From Oscillospiraceae bacterium (GTDB taxonomy: Bacteria > Bacillota > Clostridia > Oscillospirales > Acutalibacteraceae): a stretch of DNA of 64,000 nt. Positions within the stretch are counted from its first letter, which is position 1. The number at the start of each line of letters is the position of its first letter. The stretch is from NCBI GenBank assembly GCA_009784445.1, contig WRBQ01000004.1, positions 47,421 through 111,420 on the forward strand. The letters are read 5' to 3'. The notes beneath the pieces are model-generated. The model had not been told where the DNA came from. It was given only the letters and a program-made list of their open reading frames with translations, and made no database searches. This document shows positions 1 to 8,560 of this stretch, one piece after another. Made by a program: the position numbers and the translations under genes.

Positions 1-501
1 CTCAACGCCGACCTGCAAAACTGGGTGCTGGTGGGCATGCCCGGCTGCGGAAAATCCACTATTGGGCTTGATCTTGCACAGCGCAGCGGCCGCAGTTTTG
101 TAGACATTGACCATGAAATAGCGCAGCGCACCGGCACAACCCCTGCCGATATCATCCGGCAACAAGGCGAACCCGCCTTTCGTGACATCGAAAGCCAGGT
201 GATCACAGACCTCAGCGCGCAAACCGGTTTGGTCATCGCCACCGGCGGCGGTGCCGTGCTGCGTGAAAGCAACCGTCAAGCCCTGCGGCAAAACGCCCGC
301 GTGTTGTGGATTCAACGCGCCAACGCCAATCTCGCCCGTGACGGCCGCCCACTTTCGGTTGACCTAGATGATTTATATCGCACACGCGAGCCCGCCTACC
401 AAGATGCCGCCGACGTGGCAATCACCCACAACGAAGACTGGGACGCCGTCAAACAAGCCGCTTGGGCTGCATTTTTGTCGCCTTGCTGTGCTTTACGATA
501 G
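1..501 (+). CDS. aroK: Shikimate kinase, 5'-truncated by the window edge
   Basis: Walker A GMPGCGKSTIG, DIDHEI, ATGGGAVLR, RxRPL-like motif. Frame is open from base 1, so the true start lies upstream (possible fusion). Confidence 0.88.
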   Translation, partial: LNADLQNWVLVGMPGCGKSTIGLDLAQRSGRSFVDIDHEIAQRTGTTPADIIRQQGEPAFRDIESQVITDLSAQTGLVIATGGGAVLRESNRQALRQNARVLWIQRANANLARDGRPLSVDLDDLYRTREPAYQDAADVAITHNEDWDAVKQAAWAAFLSPCCALR

Positions 502-520
502 GCACTGCAAACTAACAAAA

Positions 521-551
521 AGCAACCCCCAATTCACTGAGGGTTGTTTTT
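521..551. terminator. Bidirectional intrinsic terminator between aroK and the abrB-like gene
   Basis: AGCAACCCCCAATTCACTGAGGGTTGTTTTT stem with A/T runs on both sides. Confidence 0.7.
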
Positions 552-564
552 ATTTGCGGTTTCG

Positions 565-834
565 TTACTCGCCTTCCACCTGCTGGCCAACAATGCGATC
601 CAGATTTTCCACACAGTTGCGGCAGATTTTGTAGCCGTTGTACTCAATCATGCCATCTGCGTTGTCGCAAAACGTGCAGGCAGGAATGTGCTTGCGCAGC
701 ACAATGCGGTCGCCTTCCATCGAAATTTCGAGGGAGTCTTCTTTGTCGTTCACTTTCAGCATGCGGCGGTATTCTTTGGGGATAACAATGCGCCCCACCT
801 CGTCGATTCCGCGAATAATACCTGTTACTCTCAT
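565..834 (-). CDS. AbrB/SpoVT-type transition-state regulator with C-terminal CxxC pairs
   Basis: MRVTGIIRGIDEVGRIVIPKEYRRML AbrB DNA-binding motif; CTFCDN...CRNC tail. Confidence 0.88.
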   Translation of the reverse strand: MRVTGIIRGIDEVGRIVIPKEYRRMLKVNDKEDSLEISMEGDRIVLRKHIPACTFCDNADGMIEYNGYKICRNCVENLDRIVGQQVEGE

Positions 835-1036
835 GTTTTTTCCTCTTTTCTTGCAGTGGCCCAAAAATTCCCTTGGTTGTTGCACCCATTATATCACATT
901 TTCCGACATTTTTCAAGCCCCTAACTCGCCAAAATTCGACATGATTTTCCATTTCCATTTTGTGCAATTTTCACAAATTGAAGTGTCACGCATTATCTCG
1001 GGAAAGCGATTTGAGAAAAAATTTACACTTTCTCCC

Positions 1037-1065
1037 TTGACAATTTCTTAGAAAAATGGTATACT
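1037..1065 (+). promoter_or_regulatory. Sigma-A promoter of phoH
   Basis: TTGACA-17-TATACT. Confidence 0.75.
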
Positions 1066-1087
1066 TATATAAAATCCATTTGATTTT

Positions 1088-2125
1088 TTGGCAAATATGA
1101 ACGAAATATTTCCAACGGAGGACAAACCCATCGAAGAGCGCGTCATTCCTATTGATCGCATGGAGCACATTGTGCAGCTGTTTGGCAGCTTGGACGAAAA
1201 TGTCAAGCTGCTGCAATCGCATTATGGCGTCAGCATTGTTTATCGCGGCACCGAGGTGAAGCTCAGCGGCGAGCCCGAGGCTTGCGCCCGCGCCGCCCGC
1301 GCCGTTGATGCCCTCCTCGCAGTGCTAAGCCGCGGCGAGCAGCTAAGCGACCACACCCTGCGCTACGTCATCTCCATGATGGACGAAGACGAGGATCTGA
1401 GCAAGAAACTCGCCGCCATGACCGACGGCAGCATTGGCATCACCGCTCGCGGCAAGCCGCTTAAGCCCAAAACGCTCGGCCAGAAGAAGTATATCGACGC
1501 CATCAAGCAAAACACCATCACTTTGGGTGTGGGGCCCGCCGGCACCGGCAAAACGTATCTTGCGGTGGCCATGGCGGTGAGTGCGTTTCGCGCCAAGGAG
1601 GTCAACCGCATCATCCTCACGCGCCCTGCGGTGGAGGCTGGCGAAAAGCTGGGCTTTTTGCCCGGCGACATGCAACAAAAAGTTGACCCCTACTTGCGTC
1701 CGCTATATGACGCACTGTTCGACATGTTTGGTGCGGAGCAATTCGCTCGCCAGCAAGAACGCGGTGCCATCGAAGTTGCTCCCTTGGCCTACATGCGCGG
1801 CCGCACGCTTGACGACAGCTTCATCATCCTAGACGAAGCACAGAACACCACCATTGAACAAATGAAGATGTTCCTCACGCGGCTGGGACAAAACTCAAAG
1901 ATTATCGTCACCGGCGACATCACGCAAATTGACCTGCCGGACGACAAGCCTTCAGGGCTAGTCAACGCCACCACCGTGCTCAAAGGCGTGGAAGACATCG
2001 CCATCGTCAAATTCACCGAACGTGATGTGGTGCGCCACAAGTTGGTGCAATCCATCATCAAGGCATATGAGAAACAGGAGATGCGCAAAAATTCGTCCAA
2101 AAAGAAACCAGGGAGCACATCATGA
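1088..2125 (+). CDS. phoH: PhoH family ATPase
   Basis: GPAGTGKTYLAVAMAV, ILTRPAVEAGEKLGFLPGD, IILDEAQNTT, VTGDITQIDLP. Confidence 0.93.
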   Translation: MANMNEIFPTEDKPIEERVIPIDRMEHIVQLFGSLDENVKLLQSHYGVSIVYRGTEVKLSGEPEACARAARAVDALLAVLSRGEQLSDHTLRYVISMMDEDEDLSKKLAAMTDGSIGITARGKPLKPKTLGQKKYIDAIKQNTITLGVGPAGTGKTYLAVAMAVSAFRAKEVNRIILTRPAVEAGEKLGFLPGDMQQKVDPYLRPLYDALFDMFGAEQFARQQERGAIEVAPLAYMRGRTLDDSFIILDEAQNTTIEQMKMFLTRLGQNSKIIVTGDITQIDLPDDKPSGLVNATTVLKGVEDIAIVKFTERDVVRHKLVQSIIKAYEKQEMRKNSSKKKPGSTS

Positions 2126-2721
2126 ACGACACCGGCGCTTTGCTGTGCGAAGAATTGATCTGCCACGGCGCAGACTTAGTGGGCTTTGCTGACCTCACCA
2201 CCCTGCCTGCCGAAGTGCGCGAAAACTTGCCGGTGGGCGTTTGTGTGGCGGTGGTTTACCCGAAAGAAGAATTTGCAACGCGTAGCAATCATGACTGCGA
2301 CAAAGCACTGCGCGACCGTTTAGATATGCTGGTGACGCTTGGCGCAGAGCTGCTACAATGCTTGGGCTACCAAGCCGTGGCGAAGACGAAAGCACAAGTT
2401 TCGCGCACCAAGCTTTCGCATCATGTCACACTGCTGCCGCACAAAACCGTGGCCACCCTTGCGGGAATCGGCTGGGTTGGCAAAAGCAAACTGCTGGTGA
2501 ATGAGCAATACGGCTCTATGCTTCGCCTGTCGAACATTCTCACAGACGCACCGCTGAAATGTGCCGCGCCGATTGAATCACGCTGCGAAAACTGCATGGC
2601 ATGCATCACGGCTTGCCCCGCAAACGGAGACATCACAAAATGCTACTCAACGCCTGAAATGATATGCAGCAAATGCATTGAAGCCTGCCCTTACACACAA
2701 CGATATGTCGTAAGGCAATAA
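2122..2721 (+). CDS. QueG-like double 4Fe-4S cluster protein, short form
   Basis: GWVGKSKLLVNEQYGSMLRLSNILTDAPL, CENCMACITACP, CSKCIEACPYTQ; overlaps the phoH stop. Confidence 0.75.
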   Translation: MNDTGALLCEELICHGADLVGFADLTTLPAEVRENLPVGVCVAVVYPKEEFATRSNHDCDKALRDRLDMLVTLGAELLQCLGYQAVAKTKAQVSRTKLSHHVTLLPHKTVATLAGIGWVGKSKLLVNEQYGSMLRLSNILTDAPLKCAAPIESRCENCMACITACPANGDITKCYSTPEMICSKCIEACPYTQRYVVRQ

Positions 2722-2742
2722 CGACAGAAAGAAGGAAAAATC

Positions 2743-3243
2743 ATGGCAAATAAAGTGAAAGTAATCATCACCGACGACCAACAGCAAGTGAAGGTACCCA
2801 CCGGCATTCGCATGCTGGTGCGCCGCGCCTGCGTGGCCGTGCTGGTTAACGATGAATTCCCTCATGCAGCTGAAATCAGCGTGCGCTTTGTGGACAACGA
2901 AGAAATCCAACGCCTTAACCGCGAACACCGCAGCAAAGATGACATCACCGACGTACTTTCCTTCCCCTTGGGCGAAAACGGCAAGTACGACATCAACCAC
3001 GCCACCGGCTCCGCGTTGCTGGGCGACATCGTCATCTGCCTGCCCCGCGCGCAAGAGCAATCGCGGCTATACGGCCACACCTTCCAGCGCGAAATGGCCT
3101 ATCTCACCGTGCACTCCATGCTGCATTTGTTGGGTTACGATCACACTGCCGGCGGCCTAGACAGCGTGCGCATGCGCGAAAAAGAAGAGCAAGTGCTGGT
3201 ACAGCTCGGCCTGCCGCGCGGCTATCAATATATGCAAGAGTGA
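2743..3243 (+). CDS. ybeY: Endoribonuclease YbeY
   Basis: DDITDVLSFPLG, MAYLTVHSMLHLLGYDH metal site. Confidence 0.93.
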   Translation: MANKVKVIITDDQQQVKVPTGIRMLVRRACVAVLVNDEFPHAAEISVRFVDNEEIQRLNREHRSKDDITDVLSFPLGENGKYDINHATGSALLGDIVICLPRAQEQSRLYGHTFQREMAYLTVHSMLHLLGYDHTAGGLDSVRMREKEEQVLVQLGLPRGYQYMQE

Positions 3244-3267
3244 GACAACAACATCATTATACACTAA

Positions 3268-3301
3268 GGCGGCAGGGTTCTCCACCCCGCCGCTTGTTTT
3301 T
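3268..3301 (+). terminator. Intrinsic terminator after ybeY
   Basis: AGGCGGCAGGGttctccaCCCCGCCGCTTGTTTTTA. Confidence 0.65.
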
Positions 3302-3518
3302 ACTTCCTCTTTGTTCGCAGCCGCACACCGTGTTCCCGGCAGGCTGTGGCCTTCACCTTGCCCAGCGGTGTTTTCAACGCAAGACTGGCTTCATCTAAAC
3401 TTAGGTTAAGCACCAGCTGCGATGCCCGCAGGCTTTCTTGCGCAGTGGCAAGCTTGCGTTGCAGTTTGGCTACTTTCTTCGCTCTGCAGCCCACCGCGAT
3501 TTCACGCAAATTTCTCAT
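3300..3518 (-). CDS. Small basic hypothetical protein at the distal end of the phage-like block
   Basis: 72-aa ORF with upstream GGAGGAGAATT RBS. Confidence 0.5.
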   Translation of the reverse strand: MRNLREIAVGCRAKKVAKLQRKLATAQESLRASQLVLNLSLDEASLALKTPLGKVKATACREHGVRLRTKRK

Positions 3519-3540
3519 GTAATTCTCCTCCCATCATTGA

Positions 3541-4383
3541 TTAAACAAACGCTAAATACATATACATCCGCCCGCCCTCGTTCATCGACGGAATCATGTT
3601 GCCGCTTACGAAACCCCCGCCGTTGCGCACCAAAAAACCACTGGCCGAGATCTCCACGCCCATGCTGCCGAAATCACCCGCCGCAAAGCCAAACCACGAT
3701 TGCAGCGTGCCAACCTGTATGGCCGCCGACTGAATGCTGCTGGCAAACACAGCCCGCGGGCGAAAGCCAATGTTGATGACCCGGCTGGCTGCGCTGTTGC
3801 CTGCGTAAGTGCCTGCGCGAATGGGACTGTCAATCCATGCGCGGTCGCGTTCGTCCAGGTGCAAGTCGCGGTTATTGATGTGGCTGCCGCACAGCAAGTC
3901 TTTGTACATGAAAGACTTAAAGTCAATGCCCGTGCTTTCGGCGGGGCAAAACTGCGCATGCACATCCGTCCAAGCTTCCAGCACAAAGGCGTCGGTGTCG
4001 CGCTGGCTGCGGATTTCCCGGCAGCCGCTTGCGCGAATTTCCAAGTTGCTTGCGAATGTCATCACGTCCACCACACGGGTGAAGATTTCGTGACAGCGTT
4101 CGCCGCCCTCACTAAACGGCACGTGTATGTCAAGCCGCAGGCGTAGGCTGGCCGTGCGGCAATACTCTTGGCGTTCCAGCACGCCATTGTCGTTTTCCTC
4201 AAACTTGTCGGTAATATTCACCGAACTCATGCCCACCGCCACAATCGGGCGGCGCAGCGGCACGGCCTTGTTTCGCGCCGGAAACTCCGTCAGAAACTCT
4301 AGGCCCATCGCCACCAAGTGATCTTGTTCACTCAGCCACTGGCAAACGGCCCCTGGCAGCGCACTGATTGCACTATTGTTCAT
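3541..4383 (-). CDS. Putative phage structural protein (tail-terminator/connector-like N-half)
   Basis: MNNSAISALPGAVCQWL...; ATGA overlap with upstream ORF; position distal to the head genes. Confidence 0.5.
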   Translation of the reverse strand: MNNSAISALPGAVCQWLSEQDHLVAMGLEFLTEFPARNKAVPLRRPIVAVGMSSVNITDKFEENDNGVLERQEYCRTASLRLRLDIHVPFSEGGERCHEIFTRVVDVMTFASNLEIRASGCREIRSQRDTDAFVLEAWTDVHAQFCPAESTGIDFKSFMYKDLLCGSHINNRDLHLDERDRAWIDSPIRAGTYAGNSAASRVINIGFRPRAVFASSIQSAAIQVGTLQSWFGFAAGDFGSMGVEISASGFLVRNGGGFVSGNMIPSMNEGGRMYMYLAFV

Positions 4384-4730
4384 TCCACAATACTCCTCAC
4401 TACTGCCCAAATGTGGCTGGGTTTGTTGCCAAAGTGCACCATCTCCGCGCGGTCCACGGTGAATTTCTCTTCCCCGGTTTGAATCCACGCTTCGCGGCCC
4501 AGCTGAGTCAAGTCATGCTCAGGCGGCCCCAGATAAAGATAGTGCCCCTCGCGGTTAAAGCCGATTCGCGTGTTGATTCCGCCCAAATACATGCGGTTGC
4601 GGTGGCGCAGCGGCTGGATAAACGCGCCGAAGTTTTCGCTTTGCCAGCCGTCGGGCAGGCACACGCGCGCCTGCCGCCCATATCGCTGCATAATGTGCTT
4701 AATGTCACGCGTGACATTCATGTTATTCAT
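4380..4730 (-). CDS. Phage-like hypothetical protein
   Basis: MNNMNVTRDIKHIMQRYGRQARVCLPDGW...; overlaps the downstream gene by 4 nt. Confidence 0.5.
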   Translation of the reverse strand: MNNMNVTRDIKHIMQRYGRQARVCLPDGWQSENFGAFIQPLRHRNRMYLGGINTRIGFNREGHYLYLGPPEHDLTQLGREAWIQTGEEKFTVDRAEMVHFGNKPSHIWAVVRSIVE

Positions 4731-4738
4731 AATTTCTC

Positions 4739-4829
4739 CTAGTGATTAGTGATTAGTGCTTAGTGGTTAGTTCCAAGCAGCGGCTAAGTTAACAGCCACT
4801 AACCACTACTCACTAACCACTATTCACTG
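4739..4829. repeat. TTAGTGA-type heptamer repeats in inverted orientation
   Basis: TAGTGATTAGTGATTAGTGCTTAGTGGTTAGT ... ACTAACCACTACTCACTAACCACTATTCACT; 11-bp perfect inverted repeat TAGTGGTTAGT/ACTAACCACTA. Confidence 0.8.
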
Positions 4830-5231
4830 CGCAACGCGCACTGCCTCAAACGCCCAGCGATTATCCCGCAACAGTTCGCTGATATCCGCCATGGCGGCAT
4901 CACGTTCTGTGATGGCAATGCGCAGGCGGTCACGCGCAGCTTGGCCGCGTTTGTTCACGGTAATGTCGCCGGCCTTGAAGCTTTCCACGCCGTCGCCCTC
5001 GCTGTTTTCGCGGCGGTTGAGCAGCATCACCAGTGCTGCACAGGCCGCCGCACGGCTCAGGCGCGGGTCAGTGCGGTTAAACCACTGGCCGTCTTCGTCA
5101 CGTTTGAGTTTTGGCAGCAGTTGTTCAGTCGCTGCCGCGCAAAACGGCAGGGCCTCGTGTGCCTCATCGTCGGTCAATTCCACCAGCAGCCGCAGCTGCC
5201 CCAGCACCGTGTGTTGGTTCATATTTTCTCC
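4824..5231 (-). CDS. Phage head-tail connector-like protein
   Basis: MNQHTVLGQLRLLVELTDDEAHEAL...; immediately downstream of the capsid gene. Confidence 0.5.
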   Translation of the reverse strand, partial: GENMNQHTVLGQLRLLVELTDDEAHEALPFCAAATEQLLPKLKRDEDGQWFNRTDPRLSRAAACAALVMLLNRRENSEGDGVESFKAGDITVNKRGQAARDRLRIAITERDAAMADISELLRDNRWAFEAVRVAQ

Positions 5232-5236
5232 TTTCC

Positions 5237-5322
5237 GTTCTTTTTTGAAAAAAAGAACCAAAAAACTTTAGTCGCTTCGCGATGAATTTTTATGGGGTGT
5301 GAATAGAACACAGCGAAGCGAC
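5237..5322. repeat. Dispersed palindromic repeat, copy A
   Basis: GTTCTTTTTTGAAAAAAAGAACCAAAAAACTTTAGTCGCTTCGC...ACAGCGAAGCGAC; shared with copies at 6363 and 17815. Confidence 0.8.
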
Positions 5323-5341
5323 CAAGCCCCACCGCAGGTGG

Positions 5342-6331
5342 CTAAGCCAGCACACGCACTGCGTCTGGGAAAATTTTTGCAAAGCCCACCGTGGTGCTAA
5401 TGCCCGCGCGATGGAATTGGCGGTCAATCAAGCGGTCATAGTCGGTGATTACACCACCGGCTTGCACCATTTCAAGGGCACTCTTGTTGTCCACACCAAT
5501 GATTTGGTTGCCGCTCACTGCGGAATTCACCAACAATACCGCACCCAAGGGTGTCACAAGGTGGCCGCTGCCGTGGAAGTCTAGGCCAGCCGCGCCGTCG
5601 CGCAGTTCGGGCAATGCAAGAATTTCTTGTGCCGTGGTTTGGTTGGTTATCATTGCGCCCATGCTAAAGCCCGAGAACGAACCCCACAAGCTCACCAAGT
5701 CAGCATAAGTGAGTGTTGAGCCGCTGCGGTTAACCACGGGGGCCGCTTCCGCAACCGAGCCATCACCGTGCAGCAACGCATCAATGGCACGCTCCATTAA
5801 GTTGTAAGCAAAGCTCACGCCAATTTTGCGCAGCATCACTGCAAGCAGTTCAATGCGATGCAAGCGCAGTGTTTCGTAGGTCACGTTCAGCACGCTGCCA
5901 AACTTGTTCATTTCCACCAAATTGTCTCTGCTGCGCACCATGGTGGATGCCATTTCTTCGCCTTCTGCAGTGATGGACGCGCCTTCGCCTGCCACGCGCA
6001 CGCTACGGTAGTCGTTGCCGTCAATTTGGGTGGTGGCCGCCACGATGCTTTCTAGCTGGCTGGCTTCGGTCAGGCCTTTTTTCACTGTGCGCGAAACAAA
6101 TTCCGGGAACAATGTAGCGGTGTTTGCGTTTTGAAAGAATTTTTCCACGCGATCGCTGCTTGCGCCGCTTACGCGGATGCCAAAGCGCTTGAGCTGGCGT
6201 TCATAGGAATCCAAGCCCTCCATTGCTGTGCCGTGGTAGTTTTCGCTGGGGTCCAGCTCCTCCAGAGCTTGGGTGAAGCTTTTGCCTACGCAATACAGTC
6301 CTTTGTCCAGTTTGATGTTGTCGAATGCCAT
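5342..6331 (-). CDS. Phage major capsid protein
   Basis: 329 aa; AFDNIKLDKGLY...LTEASQLESIVAATTQIDGNDYRSV...; follows the protease gene in canonical head order. Confidence 0.75.
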   Translation of the reverse strand: MAFDNIKLDKGLYCVGKSFTQALEELDPSENYHGTAMEGLDSYERQLKRFGIRVSGASSDRVEKFFQNANTATLFPEFVSRTVKKGLTEASQLESIVAATTQIDGNDYRSVRVAGEGASITAEGEEMASTMVRSRDNLVEMNKFGSVLNVTYETLRLHRIELLAVMLRKIGVSFAYNLMERAIDALLHGDGSVAEAAPVVNRSGSTLTYADLVSLWGSFSGFSMGAMITNQTTAQEILALPELRDGAAGLDFHGSGHLVTPLGAVLLVNSAVSGNQIIGVDNKSALEMVQAGGVITDYDRLIDRQFHRAGISTTVGFAKIFPDAVRVLA

Positions 6332-6362
6332 GTGTTCGTTCTCCTTTTTAATTTTATTTCTT

Positions 6363-6410
6363 GTTCTTTTTTTGCAAAAAAAGAACCAAAAAACTTTTTC
6401 GTCGCTTCGC
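6363..6410. repeat. Dispersed palindromic repeat, copy B (truncated)
   Basis: GTTCTTTTTTTGCAAAAAAAGAACCAAAAAACTTTTTCGTCGCTTCGC. Confidence 0.8.
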
Positions 6411-6451
6411 TGTGCCCGCAGATAGGCGCAGCAAACCTCCAAACAACGGAG

Positions 6452-7318
6452 CTACACCCGAAAGCCCTCGTTATCCCCGGTGTCCGCGCGTTCACGGTTC
6501 ACCAGCTGACCGCACAGCGGCAGTGCTGCTTTGGCTTTTGCGCGCAATGTGTCACAAGCCAGCTTTAGCTGTTGTGTTGGCAATGGCTGCACCATCGCCG
6601 CCAGCAGCGCCCGGTCCATTTCCGGCATGGCCGCCGCACCCGCTTGCAGCGTTTTCTCTAGCAGCTGTGCACGATAGGCTCGTCCATCTTCCGCAAGGCG
6701 TTCAAGTTCTGCGATGTATGCCGCTTCGCGCTTAGCGGCTTTTTTGCGCACTCCGGCTGCCGGTTGCGCGGGCACCGCCACAAACGAAAACTCGTAAGCA
6801 TCCGTGGGTTCTTCCAGCACGGCGTGGCACACCGCACCGCCATAGCTTTGCCCGCGCTTGTGTGTGCATTGGTGCATGCCTTTGCCGCAAACGCTGCAGG
6901 TGATGTTCTTCACCGCGCAGGCCACGCTCACTTCTTTTTTAATGCCCGCGTCAATGTCGGCAATCAAGGTGGCGTTGCCGGCGTTACGCGGCAGATACAC
7001 CTTTGCGCACAGGCAAGCGTATTCACCATGTTCTTCCACTTGCGTGTGATAGATGCGCATGGTTTGGTCGCCGCTTTTGCCGCTGTGGTCAAACATGCCC
7101 GTTTTGCCCACGAACATGGGCGCAAGCGCATGCAAGCACTGTGTGGTGAATCGCTCGCCGTCGCGGTCCACGCGGTTGTCACATAAGGTGACGTTGAAGA
7201 CGTAAAGCTCTTCGGCCGGCAAGTTTTTGCGTGTGTGCTTGTGAATGAGCGCTAGGTCTTCCGCACTGGGTGTACCGGTGGCCTGGGTTGCGTGTTTGCC
7301 TGATTTCAAAATATCCAT
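6452..7318 (-). CDS. Phage prohead protease/scaffold-like protein
   Basis: Position between portal and capsid; coiled C-terminal part; CSVCGKGMHQCTH zinc-like motif. Confidence 0.55.
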   Translation of the reverse strand: MDILKSGKHATQATGTPSAEDLALIHKHTRKNLPAEELYVFNVTLCDNRVDRDGERFTTQCLHALAPMFVGKTGMFDHSGKSGDQTMRIYHTQVEEHGEYACLCAKVYLPRNAGNATLIADIDAGIKKEVSVACAVKNITCSVCGKGMHQCTHKRGQSYGGAVCHAVLEEPTDAYEFSFVAVPAQPAAGVRKKAAKREAAYIAELERLAEDGRAYRAQLLEKTLQAGAAAMPEMDRALLAAMVQPLPTQQLKLACDTLRAKAKAALPLCGQLVNRERADTGDNEGFRV

Positions 7319-8550
7319 TACTCTCCTCCTATCTCAATGTCGTGTTCAATGCGTGCTGCCTGCGCCCGTGCCAGCCGTGCGCGTGACAAATCAATTTCGT
7401 CCGCTAGGGTAATGTCATTCCACTCTAACGTGCAGTGCGGACTTTCACCCCAAAGGCGCAAAATTGTTTTGCACAGCTGTACAATCACCGGCGTGAGCGT
7501 GCGGCGGTAGCTTTCCAGCTCGCTGGTGAGCAGGTCGGCCTGCACGCTGCTCATGCGCTCGGTAGAACTCCACGTCAACCCCAGCAAGAACGGCGGCAAC
7601 CCGGTTTTCGCCACCACTTGCTCCAGCAGCTGGCGCACCGGCGTTTGACTGTCGGGCAGTGGCACGTCGCCACCGATGACGCTGATACGCACATCGCCCG
7701 CGGCAATGAAATCTCGCACGGCGGCACCCTCGCGCATGGCTTTTTCCCATTCCTCAGCGATGATCTTGGTGCGTTCGCCCGCTCGCGCCTGTTCGGTGGG
7801 GTCGTTACCGGGGTGATAGGTCACCGCAAAGCGCACGTTGCCCAAGCGCTCCCAGTTCAGGCCAATGGTGTCCATAATTTGCAATAGCACGCCCGCCACA
7901 AAGGGCAGTCCCTTCAGCAGCGAATTGCCCGTGAGCGCACCCGGCGCGGGGTTAAGCACGCTGCAACACAGCAGCTCGGGATGCGGCGCGGGGCGCAGCT
8001 TGCCTTGTTCTCCCGTGCAGATTTCCACGGTGATGCCGTCATTCGCCCGCCGAAAGGTGATACCCTCTAGGGGTACGTTCCACAGGGCGGCGGGTTCGCC
8101 GTCTTCGCGCAGCACCAGCTCGCCAATTGCCGTGCCGTAGGTCAACAGCTGCTCAAAGTAGCTATTGACAAAGGCCGCAATGCCGCGCTGTGTGCCCCCC
8201 ACGCTAATCATCTCCAGCATGTCGTTGAGCCGTTGCTGCACAGCTTCATCTTCGCAAATCACCGTGAAGCCGCCTACTAGGCGCACCAGACGCATGATGG
8301 CCGCGTCGATAATCGGCACCGATTCACGCAACCCACGATACAATGCAGCATGTGTGGCGGGCATGCGTGTTTCGCCTGCCCAAACGGCTTGTTCGCTGCC
8401 AAAGCCGCCGTCTGCACTGCTGCGCGCCAGTGAACCCATCAGCCCATCATAGGCCTTGCGCAATGGCCGAACCGCCCCTCTAGCCCACCTTCCGTCGTTT
8501 CGCTGTGTTCTATCCACAGCCCTGCGACGCGTTTGTTTTTCTTTCGCCAT
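7318..8550 (-). CDS. Phage portal protein
   Basis: LRESVPIIDAAIMRLVRLVGG, NPAPGALTGNSLLKGLPF, LPPFLLGLTWSSTERMSSVQADLL; overlaps the protease start. Confidence 0.78.
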   Translation of the reverse strand: MAKEKQTRRRAVDRTQRNDGRWARGAVRPLRKAYDGLMGSLARSSADGGFGSEQAVWAGETRMPATHAALYRGLRESVPIIDAAIMRLVRLVGGFTVICEDEAVQQRLNDMLEMISVGGTQRGIAAFVNSYFEQLLTYGTAIGELVLREDGEPAALWNVPLEGITFRRANDGITVEICTGEQGKLRPAPHPELLCCSVLNPAPGALTGNSLLKGLPFVAGVLLQIMDTIGLNWERLGNVRFAVTYHPGNDPTEQARAGERTKIIAEEWEKAMREGAAVRDFIAAGDVRISVIGGDVPLPDSQTPVRQLLEQVVAKTGLPPFLLGLTWSSTERMSSVQADLLTSELESYRRTLTPVIVQLCKTILRLWGESPHCTLEWNDITLADEIDLSRARLARAQAARIEHDIEIGGE

Positions 8551-8560
8551 AATTTCCTCC

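Noticed and set aside
4739-4829. CRISPR-like array
   Set aside because: Repeat unit is 7 nt with no spacers and no cas genes in the window.
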